From Candidatus Colwelliibacteriota bacterium (lineage in GTDB: Bacteria; Patescibacteriota; Minisyncoccia; UBA6257; Colwellbacteraceae): a stretch of 38,187 bases of DNA. Shown piece by piece: positions 28,932 to 35,720 of this stretch. Within the stretch, counting starts at the first letter, position 1. Each line of letters opens with the position of its first letter. The DNA is taken from assembly GCA_027448785.1 (NCBI GenBank), contig DAIDMW010000005.1:1-38187 (forward strand). Reading direction: 5' to 3'. A program made the position numbers and the translations under genes. The notes under the pieces were generated by a model. That model did not search any database. It was not told the origin of the DNA and saw only the letters and a list, made by a program, of their open reading frames with translations.

Positions 28932-30722
28932 ATGATACCAGGAAAGGGAGAAATCAATCAAGGCGGGTCGGAGATCAGGCTAAACCCCGACCAAATCGAA
29001 GCGGTCCGGCATGGAGAAGGGCCGCTTTTAATCGCGGCCGGAGCCGGAAGCGGAAAAACCCGGACCCTTACCGAGAGGTTAATTCACCTTATGGAGTCCG
29101 GGGTGCCTGGAGAAAGGATTGTCGCCATTACCTTCACCAACAAGGCCGCCCAAGAGCTGAAGAAGCGGGTGCTCTTAAGGCTGCCACGGCGCGCGGAGGA
29201 GGAGCTGCCATTCTTAGGAACCTTCCATTCGTTCGGCGCCAAAATCCTCCGCGAAGAGGCCGCCGCTTTCGGGAGGTCGCGAGGCTACTCCATCTTCGAC
29301 GAGGATGATTCGAAAAAGCTGGTAAAAAACATTATTAAGGCGCTTAATTTTTCCCAAGACAAGTATCCTGTGACGAAGGTCCGTCGCGACATCTCCGACA
29401 TTAAAAACGAGCTGACTCCGCTCGATGAGCTAAAGACAGAAATGCAAAAGATCTTCGAGGAGTACGAATCGGCTTTGGAAAAGCAGAACGCCTTCGACTT
29501 CGATGACCTCATCGAAAAGCCGGTCCTCCTCTTCTCCCGCAACCGACTTATCCTACAAAAATACCAGGACCGCTACGACTACATCCTGGTCGACGAGTTT
29601 CAGGACGTGAACACCTGCCAGTATCTCCTGATAAAACTGCTGGCTGAGAAGCATAAAAATTTGAACGTGGTGGGAGACGACAACCAATCGATTTTCAAGT
29701 TCCGCGGGGCGGACTTCCGCAACTTTTTAAGCTTCGAGAGGGACTGGCCAGGAGCGAAGATAATCAACCTCGGGCAGAACTACCGCTCGAGCGGCAATAT
29801 CGTTTCCGCTTCGGCGGCGGTTATCGAGAATAATAAGTTGCGCCGGAAGAAGGAGTTGTGGACCGGTAATCCCCCGGGCGCGCCGATAAGAATCGTAAGC
29901 GCTTACGGCGCGAGCGAAGAGGCGCAGGTCATCGCCGACGAGCTTTCAAAGCAGAGAGGCAAGGACACGGCCATTCTTTACCGCACCAACGCCCAGTCGC
30001 GCGCCCTAGAACAAGCCTTTAACTTTTCCTCGCTTCCTTACGAGATCTACGGCGGGCTGAAGTTTTACGAGCGCAAGGAGATCAAAGACATCGTGGCCGG
30101 CCTGCGTTACGCGGTAAACCCGCGCGACGAAATCGGACTGGAAAGATTGGACAAAAGCCTGCGCAAAGCCCAATTCCGCGCCTTGAAGGAAGGGCTTCCG
30201 GGTGCGGCTAAAAATATGAGCGCGGTAGAATTAATCGGCTTTTTCTTAAAAACCGCCGACTACCAAAACCTGCTCAAAACCAAGTTCGATAATTACGAAG
30301 ATCGGATGGAAAATATCGCAGAGCTCATCAATTTTGCCTCGGAGTTTGCGAGCTCCACTGAGCTCGTCGAAAGAATCTCCCTCTTGGAATCGGCCGACCT
30401 CGCCTCCAGCAAGAGCTCGGCCGCCAAGCTGGCCGCGCCGATAAAAATGATGACCATCCACCTCGCCAAAGGGCTGGAGTTCGACCAGGTTTATATCGTC
30501 GGGGTAACCGAGGGATTATTGCCGCACGAGCGCTCGCTCTACTCCCCGGAAGAAATCGAGGAGGAGAGAAGGCTGATGTACGTGGCGATGACCAGAGCCA
30601 GGGAGAAGCTGACTATCAGCTTCTACAGCCTTCCCTCCCGCTTCCTCTACGAAATCCCCGACAACCTACTTTCCTCCGAGGATCTGCCAACCATCGACGA
30701 GGACGGGGTAATAACTAAATAA
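28932..30722 (+). CDS. pcrA: UvrD/PcrA-type superfamily 1A DNA helicase
   Basis: A 596-residue 3'-5' helicase for DNA repair and replication restart. Motifs in order: Q motif LNPDQIEAV (17-25), Walker A AGAGSGKT (36-43), motif Ia ITFTNKAAQEL (66-76), Walker B VDEFQD (220-225), motif III GDDNQSIFKFRGA (248-260; Asn where Asp is common), motif IV NLGQNYRSS, motif V MTIHLAKGLEFDQVYIVGV, motif VI EEERRLMYVAMTRAREKL. PcrA is usually about 720 residues; the C-terminal RNA-polymerase-binding tail is missing, and the protein ends soon after motif VI. ATG at 28932 lies just past an A/T-rich stretch (TACTAA, then 8 nt). A composite repeat begins 1 nt after the stop. Confidence 0.95.
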   Translation: MIPGKGEINQGGSEIRLNPDQIEAVRHGEGPLLIAAGAGSGKTRTLTERLIHLMESGVPGERIVAITFTNKAAQELKKRVLLRLPRRAEEELPFLGTFHSFGAKILREEAAAFGRSRGYSIFDEDDSKKLVKNIIKALNFSQDKYPVTKVRRDISDIKNELTPLDELKTEMQKIFEEYESALEKQNAFDFDDLIEKPVLLFSRNRLILQKYQDRYDYILVDEFQDVNTCQYLLIKLLAEKHKNLNVVGDDNQSIFKFRGADFRNFLSFERDWPGAKIINLGQNYRSSGNIVSASAAVIENNKLRRKKELWTGNPPGAPIRIVSAYGASEEAQVIADELSKQRGKDTAILYRTNAQSRALEQAFNFSSLPYEIYGGLKFYERKEIKDIVAGLRYAVNPRDEIGLERLDKSLRKAQFRALKEGLPGAAKNMSAVELIGFFLKTADYQNLLKTKFDNYEDRMENIAELINFASEFASSTELVERISLLESADLASSKSSAAKLAAPIKMMTIHLAKGLEFDQVYIVGVTEGLLPHERSLYSPEEIEEERRLMYVAMTRAREKLTISFYSLPSRFLYEIPDNLLSSEDLPTIDEDGVITK

Positions 30723-30723
30723 A

Positions 30724-30961
30724 AGTGCAAAGCGAAAAGCGCAAAAGGCAAAATAACGGAAACCCTAATCCGCCGGCCGGCGGACTAATATCGAAATCCG
30801 AAACAAATTCGAAATACTAAATAACAAATCCCAAACACGTTCGTATTTCGTATTTGAAATTTGTTATTTGTGATTTGTTTAGGATTTAGGATTTCGAGTT
30901 TCGGATTTACCTAACTGCTGGCCGTTATTTTTTCGTTTTTAGTTTTTAGTTTTGCTTTTTT
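30724..30961. repeat. Nested type-B/type-A inverted repeat, copy 7
   Basis: The outer type-B arms are 30724-30759 (AGTGCAAAGCGAAAAGCGC ... AATAACGG) and 30922-30961 (CCGTTATTTTTTCGTTTTTA ...). Inside them lie type-A arms, 30785-30840 (AAATCCGAAACAAATTCG) and 30843-30909 (TTTGTTATTTGTGATTTG, GGATTTCGAGTTTCGGATTT). The perfect 16-bp palindrome TCCGCCGGCCGGCGGA is at 30769-30784. The whole unit could fold as one long hairpin of about 240 nt. It starts at the pcrA stop and ends at the rsmA promoter. Confidence 0.85.
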
Positions 30962-30966
30962 ATGGT

Positions 30967-30995
30967 TTGGATGGGACTCTTTTTTCCAATATACT
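30967..30995 (+). promoter_or_regulatory. rsmA: rsmA promoter, leaderless layout
   Basis: TTGGAT (30967-30972), 17 nt, TATACT (30990-30995), 7 nt, ATG at 31003. The -35 is weak but the -10 and spacing are good. Confidence 0.55.
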
Positions 30996-31002
30996 CTACA
31001 TA

Positions 31003-31806
31003 ATGGCGATAAAAAGGTTGGGACAGCATTTTTTGAAAGACGAGAGCGTCCTACGCAAGACCGCCGATATTTTGGAGATCGGCCAGGACGAAACCGTCGT
31101 CGAGATCGGTCCGGGCCATGGGGAGCTAACCAAATATCTCCTCCAAAAAAATCCCCGGCGGATTATCGCGCTGGAAAAAGACCCAAAGCTGGCCGGATCC
31201 CTTTATAAAAACCTGGGCTTAGGCAAAAACGACCCCCGGCTGGAAGTTATAACCGGAGATGCATTGGAGCTCCTCCCTGAATTATTAAAAAAGGGAGGGT
31301 TGGGAGAAAAATATAAGATCGCCGGCAACATTCCCTACTATATAACCGGGTATCTGCTGCGAATCGTCTCCGAGCTGGAACCCAAGCCGCGCCTCGTGGC
31401 TCTGGTCATCCAAAAAGAAGTCGCCGAGCGGCTGAGTGCCCTGCCGCCCAGGATGAACCTGCTCTCCGCGAGCACCCGCTTCTGGTCCGAGCCCGAAATA
31501 ATAAGGAGGATTGGCGCCAAGAGTTTCTCGCCACCGCCGAAGGTCGATTCCGCCTTGGTTTTATTCAAAACCCTAGACAAAAGGCCCGACATCGACCCGG
31601 CTGCCTATTATTCTTTTATAAGGAAGCTTTTTAAGCAGCCTCGGAAGACGATTTTTAACAACATCTCGGCCGGAGGGACACAAGAAGAAAGAGGTGAAAC
31701 AAAAACCAAACTTGCCGCCCTAGGCATTGAACTTAACCAACGCCCGGAGACGCTGGGCATCGAGGAAATAACCGGGTTGGCGCGTGAATTTCCAGAAATA
31801 AGGTGA
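31003..31806 (+). CDS. rsmA: 16S rRNA dimethyladenosine transferase RsmA (KsgA)
   Basis: A 267-residue S-adenosylmethionine-dependent enzyme that dimethylates two adjacent adenosines near the 3' end of 16S rRNA (A1518 and A1519 in E. coli numbering) during ribosome maturation. Motifs: KRLGQHFLKD (4-13), VEIGPGHGELT (33-43, SAM loop), ALEKDP (acidic ribose ligand), NIPYYIT (catalytic motif IV), FSPPPKVDSALV. An upstream TTG (30952) keeps the frame open but lies in the repeat; ATG 31003 gives the family's usual start and sits 7 nt after a -10 box. The VirB6-like gene starts 13 nt after its stop. Confidence 0.96.
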   Translation: MAIKRLGQHFLKDESVLRKTADILEIGQDETVVEIGPGHGELTKYLLQKNPRRIIALEKDPKLAGSLYKNLGLGKNDPRLEVITGDALELLPELLKKGGLGEKYKIAGNIPYYITGYLLRIVSELEPKPRLVALVIQKEVAERLSALPPRMNLLSASTRFWSEPEIIRRIGAKSFSPPPKVDSALVLFKTLDKRPDIDPAAYYSFIRKLFKQPRKTIFNNISAGGTQEERGETKTKLAALGIELNQRPETLGIEEITGLAREFPEIR

Positions 31807-31812
31807 TATTAT
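31807..31812 (+). promoter_or_regulatory. -10-like box before the VirB6-like gene
   Basis: TATTAT is followed by TTAAAAA (7 nt) and ATG at 31820, in the short gap after rsmA. No good -35; the gene could also be read from rsmA. Confidence 0.35.
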
Positions 31813-31819
31813 TTAAAAA

Positions 31820-34171
31820 ATGGCCAAAAAGCTCACAATTCTTCTGCTTATCGTCTCCGTTCTCCTTCTTTCAACAGAAAAAGCGTTTGCTTCGGAATCA
31901 GGAGTGGAGAGTCGCCTTAATCCAATTGCCAATACCAACGCCGGGACATCTGGTGTTTTATCCCAACAATCTGCAACAACCAACCCAACCGGCGGCAGGG
32001 TGGGGCAACTCAGCCCGGTTTCTAGTCCTTACAACCCCACCACTGCCCCATCTCAACCCCAGCAACCATCATCAGCAAATTTAAACTGCACGAACACCAC
32101 GTACAGCATAATGGATTATATCGGCACCGTCGCCGGTGGACTTATAGAGCTCGGCTTAGCGTCTACTGCCGCTGGAGCCACGCATTTTAGTATACTTGGT
32201 TTCTCTATTAATCTCAGCGAAGGGGCCACAACTGTAACTGATTTACTACTCAGACACTACACGCGCGCAATGCTTTGGGGAGTAATTGCCACATTGGCAA
32301 TTCTTATTATTGGGTATTTCTTTCAGTTTGCGCTCACTTTAAACACAGCGATTTTATCAACTCCAATTATAAAAGAGATATACACAATGTTATTGAACAT
32401 GGTTGATATTGGTTTCGTCATTGCGCTAATAGTAATGGCGTTTGCCACTATGTTCCGTAACGATAAGTATGGATATAAAAAGAATCTTCCTAAGTTTTTA
32501 GCGGCAGCTCTTTTGATAAATTTCGGCTTTTTCTTTGCTAAGGCTGCTATCAACGTTGGCGACACAATGACTAATGTATTTGCAGACGCAGTTTCCGGAA
32601 GCCAATATACGCCGAATTCTACCGCACTTCCCAGTAATTTCGGGACCGCCGCTTCATTGTTGGATGTTTTTAACGTAGCTTCTATTACCTGCAGCGTTAA
32701 TCAATACATAGATATTTCCAAATCAAACACAAGCGGCCTATTAGGCTTCTTCCTAACAATGCTACAACCTCTTATGTCGATATCTTTTGGCGCCGTCATT
32801 TCACTTCTTTGGGCCGCCACATTATTAGCCATAGTAATTGTGTTCTTAGCGAGATATGCGTTCCTTGTATTACTTGTATCGGTAATGCCGCTTGCCTGGC
32901 TTAGCTGGATATTTCCAGGAATAAAAATACCGTTATTAGGTGGTAAAGGAGGGACTTTTGAGGGTTGGTGGAGTCAATTCCTAAACTGGATCTTTATTGG
33001 ACCGCTTTTGATATTCTTGCTTTATATTAGCCGATCGATGACTAATTGGTTTACAGGAAACGCAACCGCGATATCAACCAGCCAAGGAGCATTGGTATTT
33101 TCATCCCAATTACTACTCCAATTAGTGATTATTTTAATAATCAACACGATCGGATTATTTGCTGCTATTAAGATGAGTGGTGCTGCTGGAGCGATGGTGG
33201 TAGCAGGCGTTGGCGGAGGGTTGGGTATTATTGCACAAAAAGTGACGAGCTACTCTGGAGGTTTAGCTGCTCGAGCTAAAATTAGAAGCGAGGCGTACGA
33301 AAAATCCAGCGCAGAGGCAGAAAAACAAGGAGATATATCAACCGCCCGTCTACACCGAACTCTTGCAAGGGGTTTTAGTATGACCAGTAGAACTCTTAGC
33401 GGAGTCGCGCTACCTCCTCAATATAGGGAAGTCTTGGGTCGGGCCGGTGTTAAAGTTCCGCAAGAAAAAGAATTTGATCTTTCTAAGTCTATTGCGGGGG
33501 CGGAGGGTAAGTACAAACAAATGATCTCCGCTGACGTTTTAAGAAACGCCAGGGTAGCGGCGAGAAATAGGATACAGGACCCGGTGCAATCGGCCGCTTT
33601 ACTTAAAAACCTCATCGACCGCAGGCAACTTAATAACTTAACTGACGCTGAGATTACTCCTTTACTAACAAGCGCCGCATCAGTTGGGGCTCAGAAAGAT
33701 ATTTTATCAGCACGACCAGATTTGGCCGCCGTTCTTGGAAAGAAAACCGCCGATCCGGAGGGGGTTAAGGATTACATGGACGAGGTGCGGAAAGCTGCTG
33801 CACGGATTAAGCCGGATAAGATTAGAGATGTCTTGATTCCTCCGCCACTCCCAACTACTACCGATGCTGAAAAAGCGCGAGCTAAACTTCTTGCCCCGCA
33901 CGAAGCCTTATTGCTTGGCCTAACTCCGCAACAAGTCGGCCAAAGGCTTAAAGCCGCAAGTCCTGAGGAACAAGAAAGTATCATTAAGGCAATTAAAGAT
34001 TTAAATAGCGCTGGTGGACGCGGAGGAGTTTTGGCCGCCAGTTATAAAGACAAGCCTGACGTTCTTCAGGATATCCAGGATCGCACGCAAAAATTAGTTA
34101 GCCATATGGAAAGAGGTGGATCAGGTAGGCGAGGAGATCCTGAATTAAAAAATATCTGGGACTCTTTCTAA
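31820..34171 (+). CDS. VirB6/TrbL-like type IV secretion membrane protein
   Basis: A 783-residue polytopic protein. Residues 1-25 are a signal peptide (LTILLLIVSVLLLSTEKAFA). A Pro/Ser/Gln-rich external stretch (30-85) is followed by about eight membrane segments between 95 and 475 (for example GVIATLAILIIGYFFQFAL, LLAIVIVFLARYAFLVLLVS, LLLQLVIILIINTIGLFAAI). The C-terminal 300 residues are cytoplasmic, charged and helical. This layout fits VirB6/TrbL channel subunits of type IV secretion, and PrgI and VirB4 genes follow within 4 kb. DNA here is clearly more A/T-rich than in the flanking rsmA and VirB4 genes, hinting at faster evolution or transfer. The next gene begins 3 nt after its stop. 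Confidence 0.75.
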   Translation: MAKKLTILLLIVSVLLLSTEKAFASESGVESRLNPIANTNAGTSGVLSQQSATTNPTGGRVGQLSPVSSPYNPTTAPSQPQQPSSANLNCTNTTYSIMDYIGTVAGGLIELGLASTAAGATHFSILGFSINLSEGATTVTDLLLRHYTRAMLWGVIATLAILIIGYFFQFALTLNTAILSTPIIKEIYTMLLNMVDIGFVIALIVMAFATMFRNDKYGYKKNLPKFLAAALLINFGFFFAKAAINVGDTMTNVFADAVSGSQYTPNSTALPSNFGTAASLLDVFNVASITCSVNQYIDISKSNTSGLLGFFLTMLQPLMSISFGAVISLLWAATLLAIVIVFLARYAFLVLLVSVMPLAWLSWIFPGIKIPLLGGKGGTFEGWWSQFLNWIFIGPLLIFLLYISRSMTNWFTGNATAISTSQGALVFSSQLLLQLVIILIINTIGLFAAIKMSGAAGAMVVAGVGGGLGIIAQKVTSYSGGLAARAKIRSEAYEKSSAEAEKQGDISTARLHRTLARGFSMTSRTLSGVALPPQYREVLGRAGVKVPQEKEFDLSKSIAGAEGKYKQMISADVLRNARVAARNRIQDPVQSAALLKNLIDRRQLNNLTDAEITPLLTSAASVGAQKDILSARPDLAAVLGKKTADPEGVKDYMDEVRKAAARIKPDKIRDVLIPPPLPTTTDAEKARAKLLAPHEALLLGLTPQQVGQRLKAASPEEQESIIKAIKDLNSAGGRGGVLAASYKDKPDVLQDIQDRTQKLVSHMERGGSGRRGDPELKNIWDSF

Positions 34172-34174
34172 AAA

Positions 34175-35023
34175 GTGAATATTTTAAACGTTCCAAGATC
34201 AATACGAGAGTGGTTTGGGTCTGATGCGGTATTAGATCAAATTGAGTCAATTAACACCTCTCTCAACCTTAATGAAAACGATTCAGGTATCGTCGTATTC
34301 GCTTTAGCTAAATTAGAGGTTAAAGAGTTGGGGTTGAACGAGTTTTATAATAACTTACGAACCAAACTTACCCCTCTCGCCGGCGAAGAAAAGACTAGGC
34401 AAGCCATTCAAACGATAAACGAGAAAATACTCGCTCCGATAAAAACCGACTTAATCAATTTTGGCGTCTTGCCCGCCGACTGGGCAGAGGCGGCCGCTCC
34501 AGCCGCCCAACCTACGGAGCCCGAGATTCCAACCGAGATAAAACAGCCCATCACCGCGGAACAGCCGGCCGGGGAATCAATAACGCCGCCATCGCCCGCT
34601 CAAACACAACCTGCAGAGCCTGAAATTCTAAGGCCATCCTTCAAAAATGAGCCGTTCGTTTTTCATCAGGCCGAACCAACAGCGCAACCGGAACAGCCGG
34701 CTTTCGGCATAGGATATAAAATAGCCGAATCGGCTGATGCGGGTATAAAAAAGCAGGAAACCCCGGCTGCAGAACCAGCGCCGCAAACTCCGCCGACCGC
34801 CGAATCTAAAACTCGGGTGGTCAACTACTCCGAGTTCCGCACCCCGATCGAGAAAACTGAAGCGGTCCAGCCGTCCGCCGAACCGACTCCGACAAACCAG
34901 CAAGCTGTCCCGGGAACCCTTTCGCAAAATGTAGTAAATCTAAAGAAAAACGGGCAAGCTTCCGCCGAACCCAGCGAAGAAAACGCTAAAAATACGATTA
35001 ATTTAAAAGATCTTCCTTTATAA
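34175..35023 (+). CDS. Pro/Glu/Gln-rich hypothetical protein of the secretion locus
   Basis: A 282-residue soluble protein starting at GTG, 3 nt after the VirB6-like stop. Residues 1-105 are a compact helical domain (VPRSIREWFGSDAVLDQIES, FALAKLEVKELGLNEFYNNL). From about 108 it is low-complexity and rich in Pro, Ala, Glu and Gln, with a Tyr/Arg-containing block VVNYSEFRTPIEKTE, and it ends NTINLKDLPL. The short C-terminal motif and disordered linker suggest a scaffold or a tethered ligand for another component. It is closed by a strong hairpin. No family known to me. Confidence 0.75.
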   Translation: MNILNVPRSIREWFGSDAVLDQIESINTSLNLNENDSGIVVFALAKLEVKELGLNEFYNNLRTKLTPLAGEEKTRQAIQTINEKILAPIKTDLINFGVLPADWAEAAAPAAQPTEPEIPTEIKQPITAEQPAGESITPPSPAQTQPAEPEILRPSFKNEPFVFHQAEPTAQPEQPAFGIGYKIAESADAGIKKQETPAAEPAPQTPPTAESKTRVVNYSEFRTPIEKTEAVQPSAEPTPTNQQAVPGTLSQNVVNLKKNGQASAEPSEENAKNTINLKDLPL

Positions 35024-35039
35024 TAAGTCGTGAAGATGT

Positions 35040-35070
35040 AGCGCCTCCTTTTAAAAGGAGGCGCTTTTGA
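35040..35070 (+). terminator. Perfect hairpin between secretion genes
   Basis: AGCGCCTCCTTTT (35040-35052) is followed directly by its exact complement AAAAGGAGGCGCT (35053-35065), so TTTTAAAA forms the loop; TTTT then GAG follows. It ends the Pro-rich gene or acts as an attenuator. The 3' arm contains AGGAGG, but the next ATG is 20 nt beyond. Confidence 0.75.
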
Positions 35071-35072
35071 GT

Positions 35073-35078
35073 TAATAT
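35073..35078 (+). promoter_or_regulatory. -10-like box before the PrgI gene
   Basis: TAATAT, then TTAACCA (7 nt), then ATG at 35086, immediately after the hairpin. It would restart transcription for PrgI and VirB4. The -35 zone overlaps the hairpin and is not convincing. Confidence 0.4.
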
Positions 35079-35085
35079 TTAACCA

Positions 35086-35718
35086 ATGCAGTTCCAGGTA
35101 CCGCAGTTTATCGAGACTGAAGACAAAATAATCGGCCCGTTAACCATCAGGCAGTTCCTTTACTTGGCGGTTGCTGGATTATTGGTCTTTTTCTCTTTTT
35201 TTATCCTGCAAACCTGGCTTTGGCTCTTGGTCACCGCCGTATTCGGAAGTATTGCGCTGGCCTTGTCTTTCGTTCAGGTAAACGGGCGTCCGATGTTGTT
35301 CTTCGCCATTAACGCTTTTACTTACGTCTGGGAGCCTCATTCTTACGCTTATGCCGAGGAAGTGATTGCGGTTACGGTCCCTGCCGCGCCATCTATGCCT
35401 AAGCTGGGCGCGGAAGCGCTGCCGCCGAGGCCGGAAGTGCCGGCTGTTCCAGCGCCAACGGCCCCAATGCCAGCCGTCACAACGCCAACTCCGGCCGCCG
35501 CTCCCACTTTTGCCCCAGTCACCGCCGCGGAGCGGGTGGTAAGCGGCGGGATCAAAGATTTGTGGGGAAGGCTTATGACAACCAAGACCGCCATCCCACG
35601 CCGCGAAAAGCCGCTGGCCGGAGAAGAGAAGACCCAGGAAGAGATCAAAGAAAGATATGAGATCGTGCGCCAGATAACCGGCGAAGGCGAGCTGGCAAAA
35701 AGAGTGGATTACAGATAA
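35086..35718 (+). CDS. PrgI-family membrane protein
   Basis: A 210-residue protein of the PrgI family, small membrane subunits found beside VirB4 in Gram-positive-type and CPR type IV secretion systems. The N-terminus MQFQVPQFIETEDKIIGPLT and IRQFLYLAVAGLLVFFSFF are typical; two membrane segments lie at about 25-44 and 47-65, followed by NGRPMLFFAINAFTYVWEPH. The second half is a Pro/Ala-rich linker (100-150) and a basic helical tail, longer than a minimal PrgI. It ends 2 nt before the VirB4 start, so the two are co-translated. It probably anchors VirB4 at the membrane. Confidence 0.9.
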   Translation: MQFQVPQFIETEDKIIGPLTIRQFLYLAVAGLLVFFSFFILQTWLWLLVTAVFGSIALALSFVQVNGRPMLFFAINAFTYVWEPHSYAYAEEVIAVTVPAAPSMPKLGAEALPPRPEVPAVPAPTAPMPAVTTPTPAAAPTFAPVTAAERVVSGGIKDLWGRLMTTKTAIPRREKPLAGEEKTQEEIKERYEIVRQITGEGELAKRVDYR

Positions 35719-35720
35719 AC

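Noticed and set aside
28907-29308. Plus-strand frame of 133 codons overlapping the helicase start
   Set aside because: It is out of frame with all helicase motifs and its composition (Arg-rich, no domain) is that of a shadow frame.
30952-31002. Upstream TTG start for rsmA
   Set aside because: It lies in the repeat arm; the family begins at MAIKRLGQHFL, and a -10 box is placed for the ATG at 31003.
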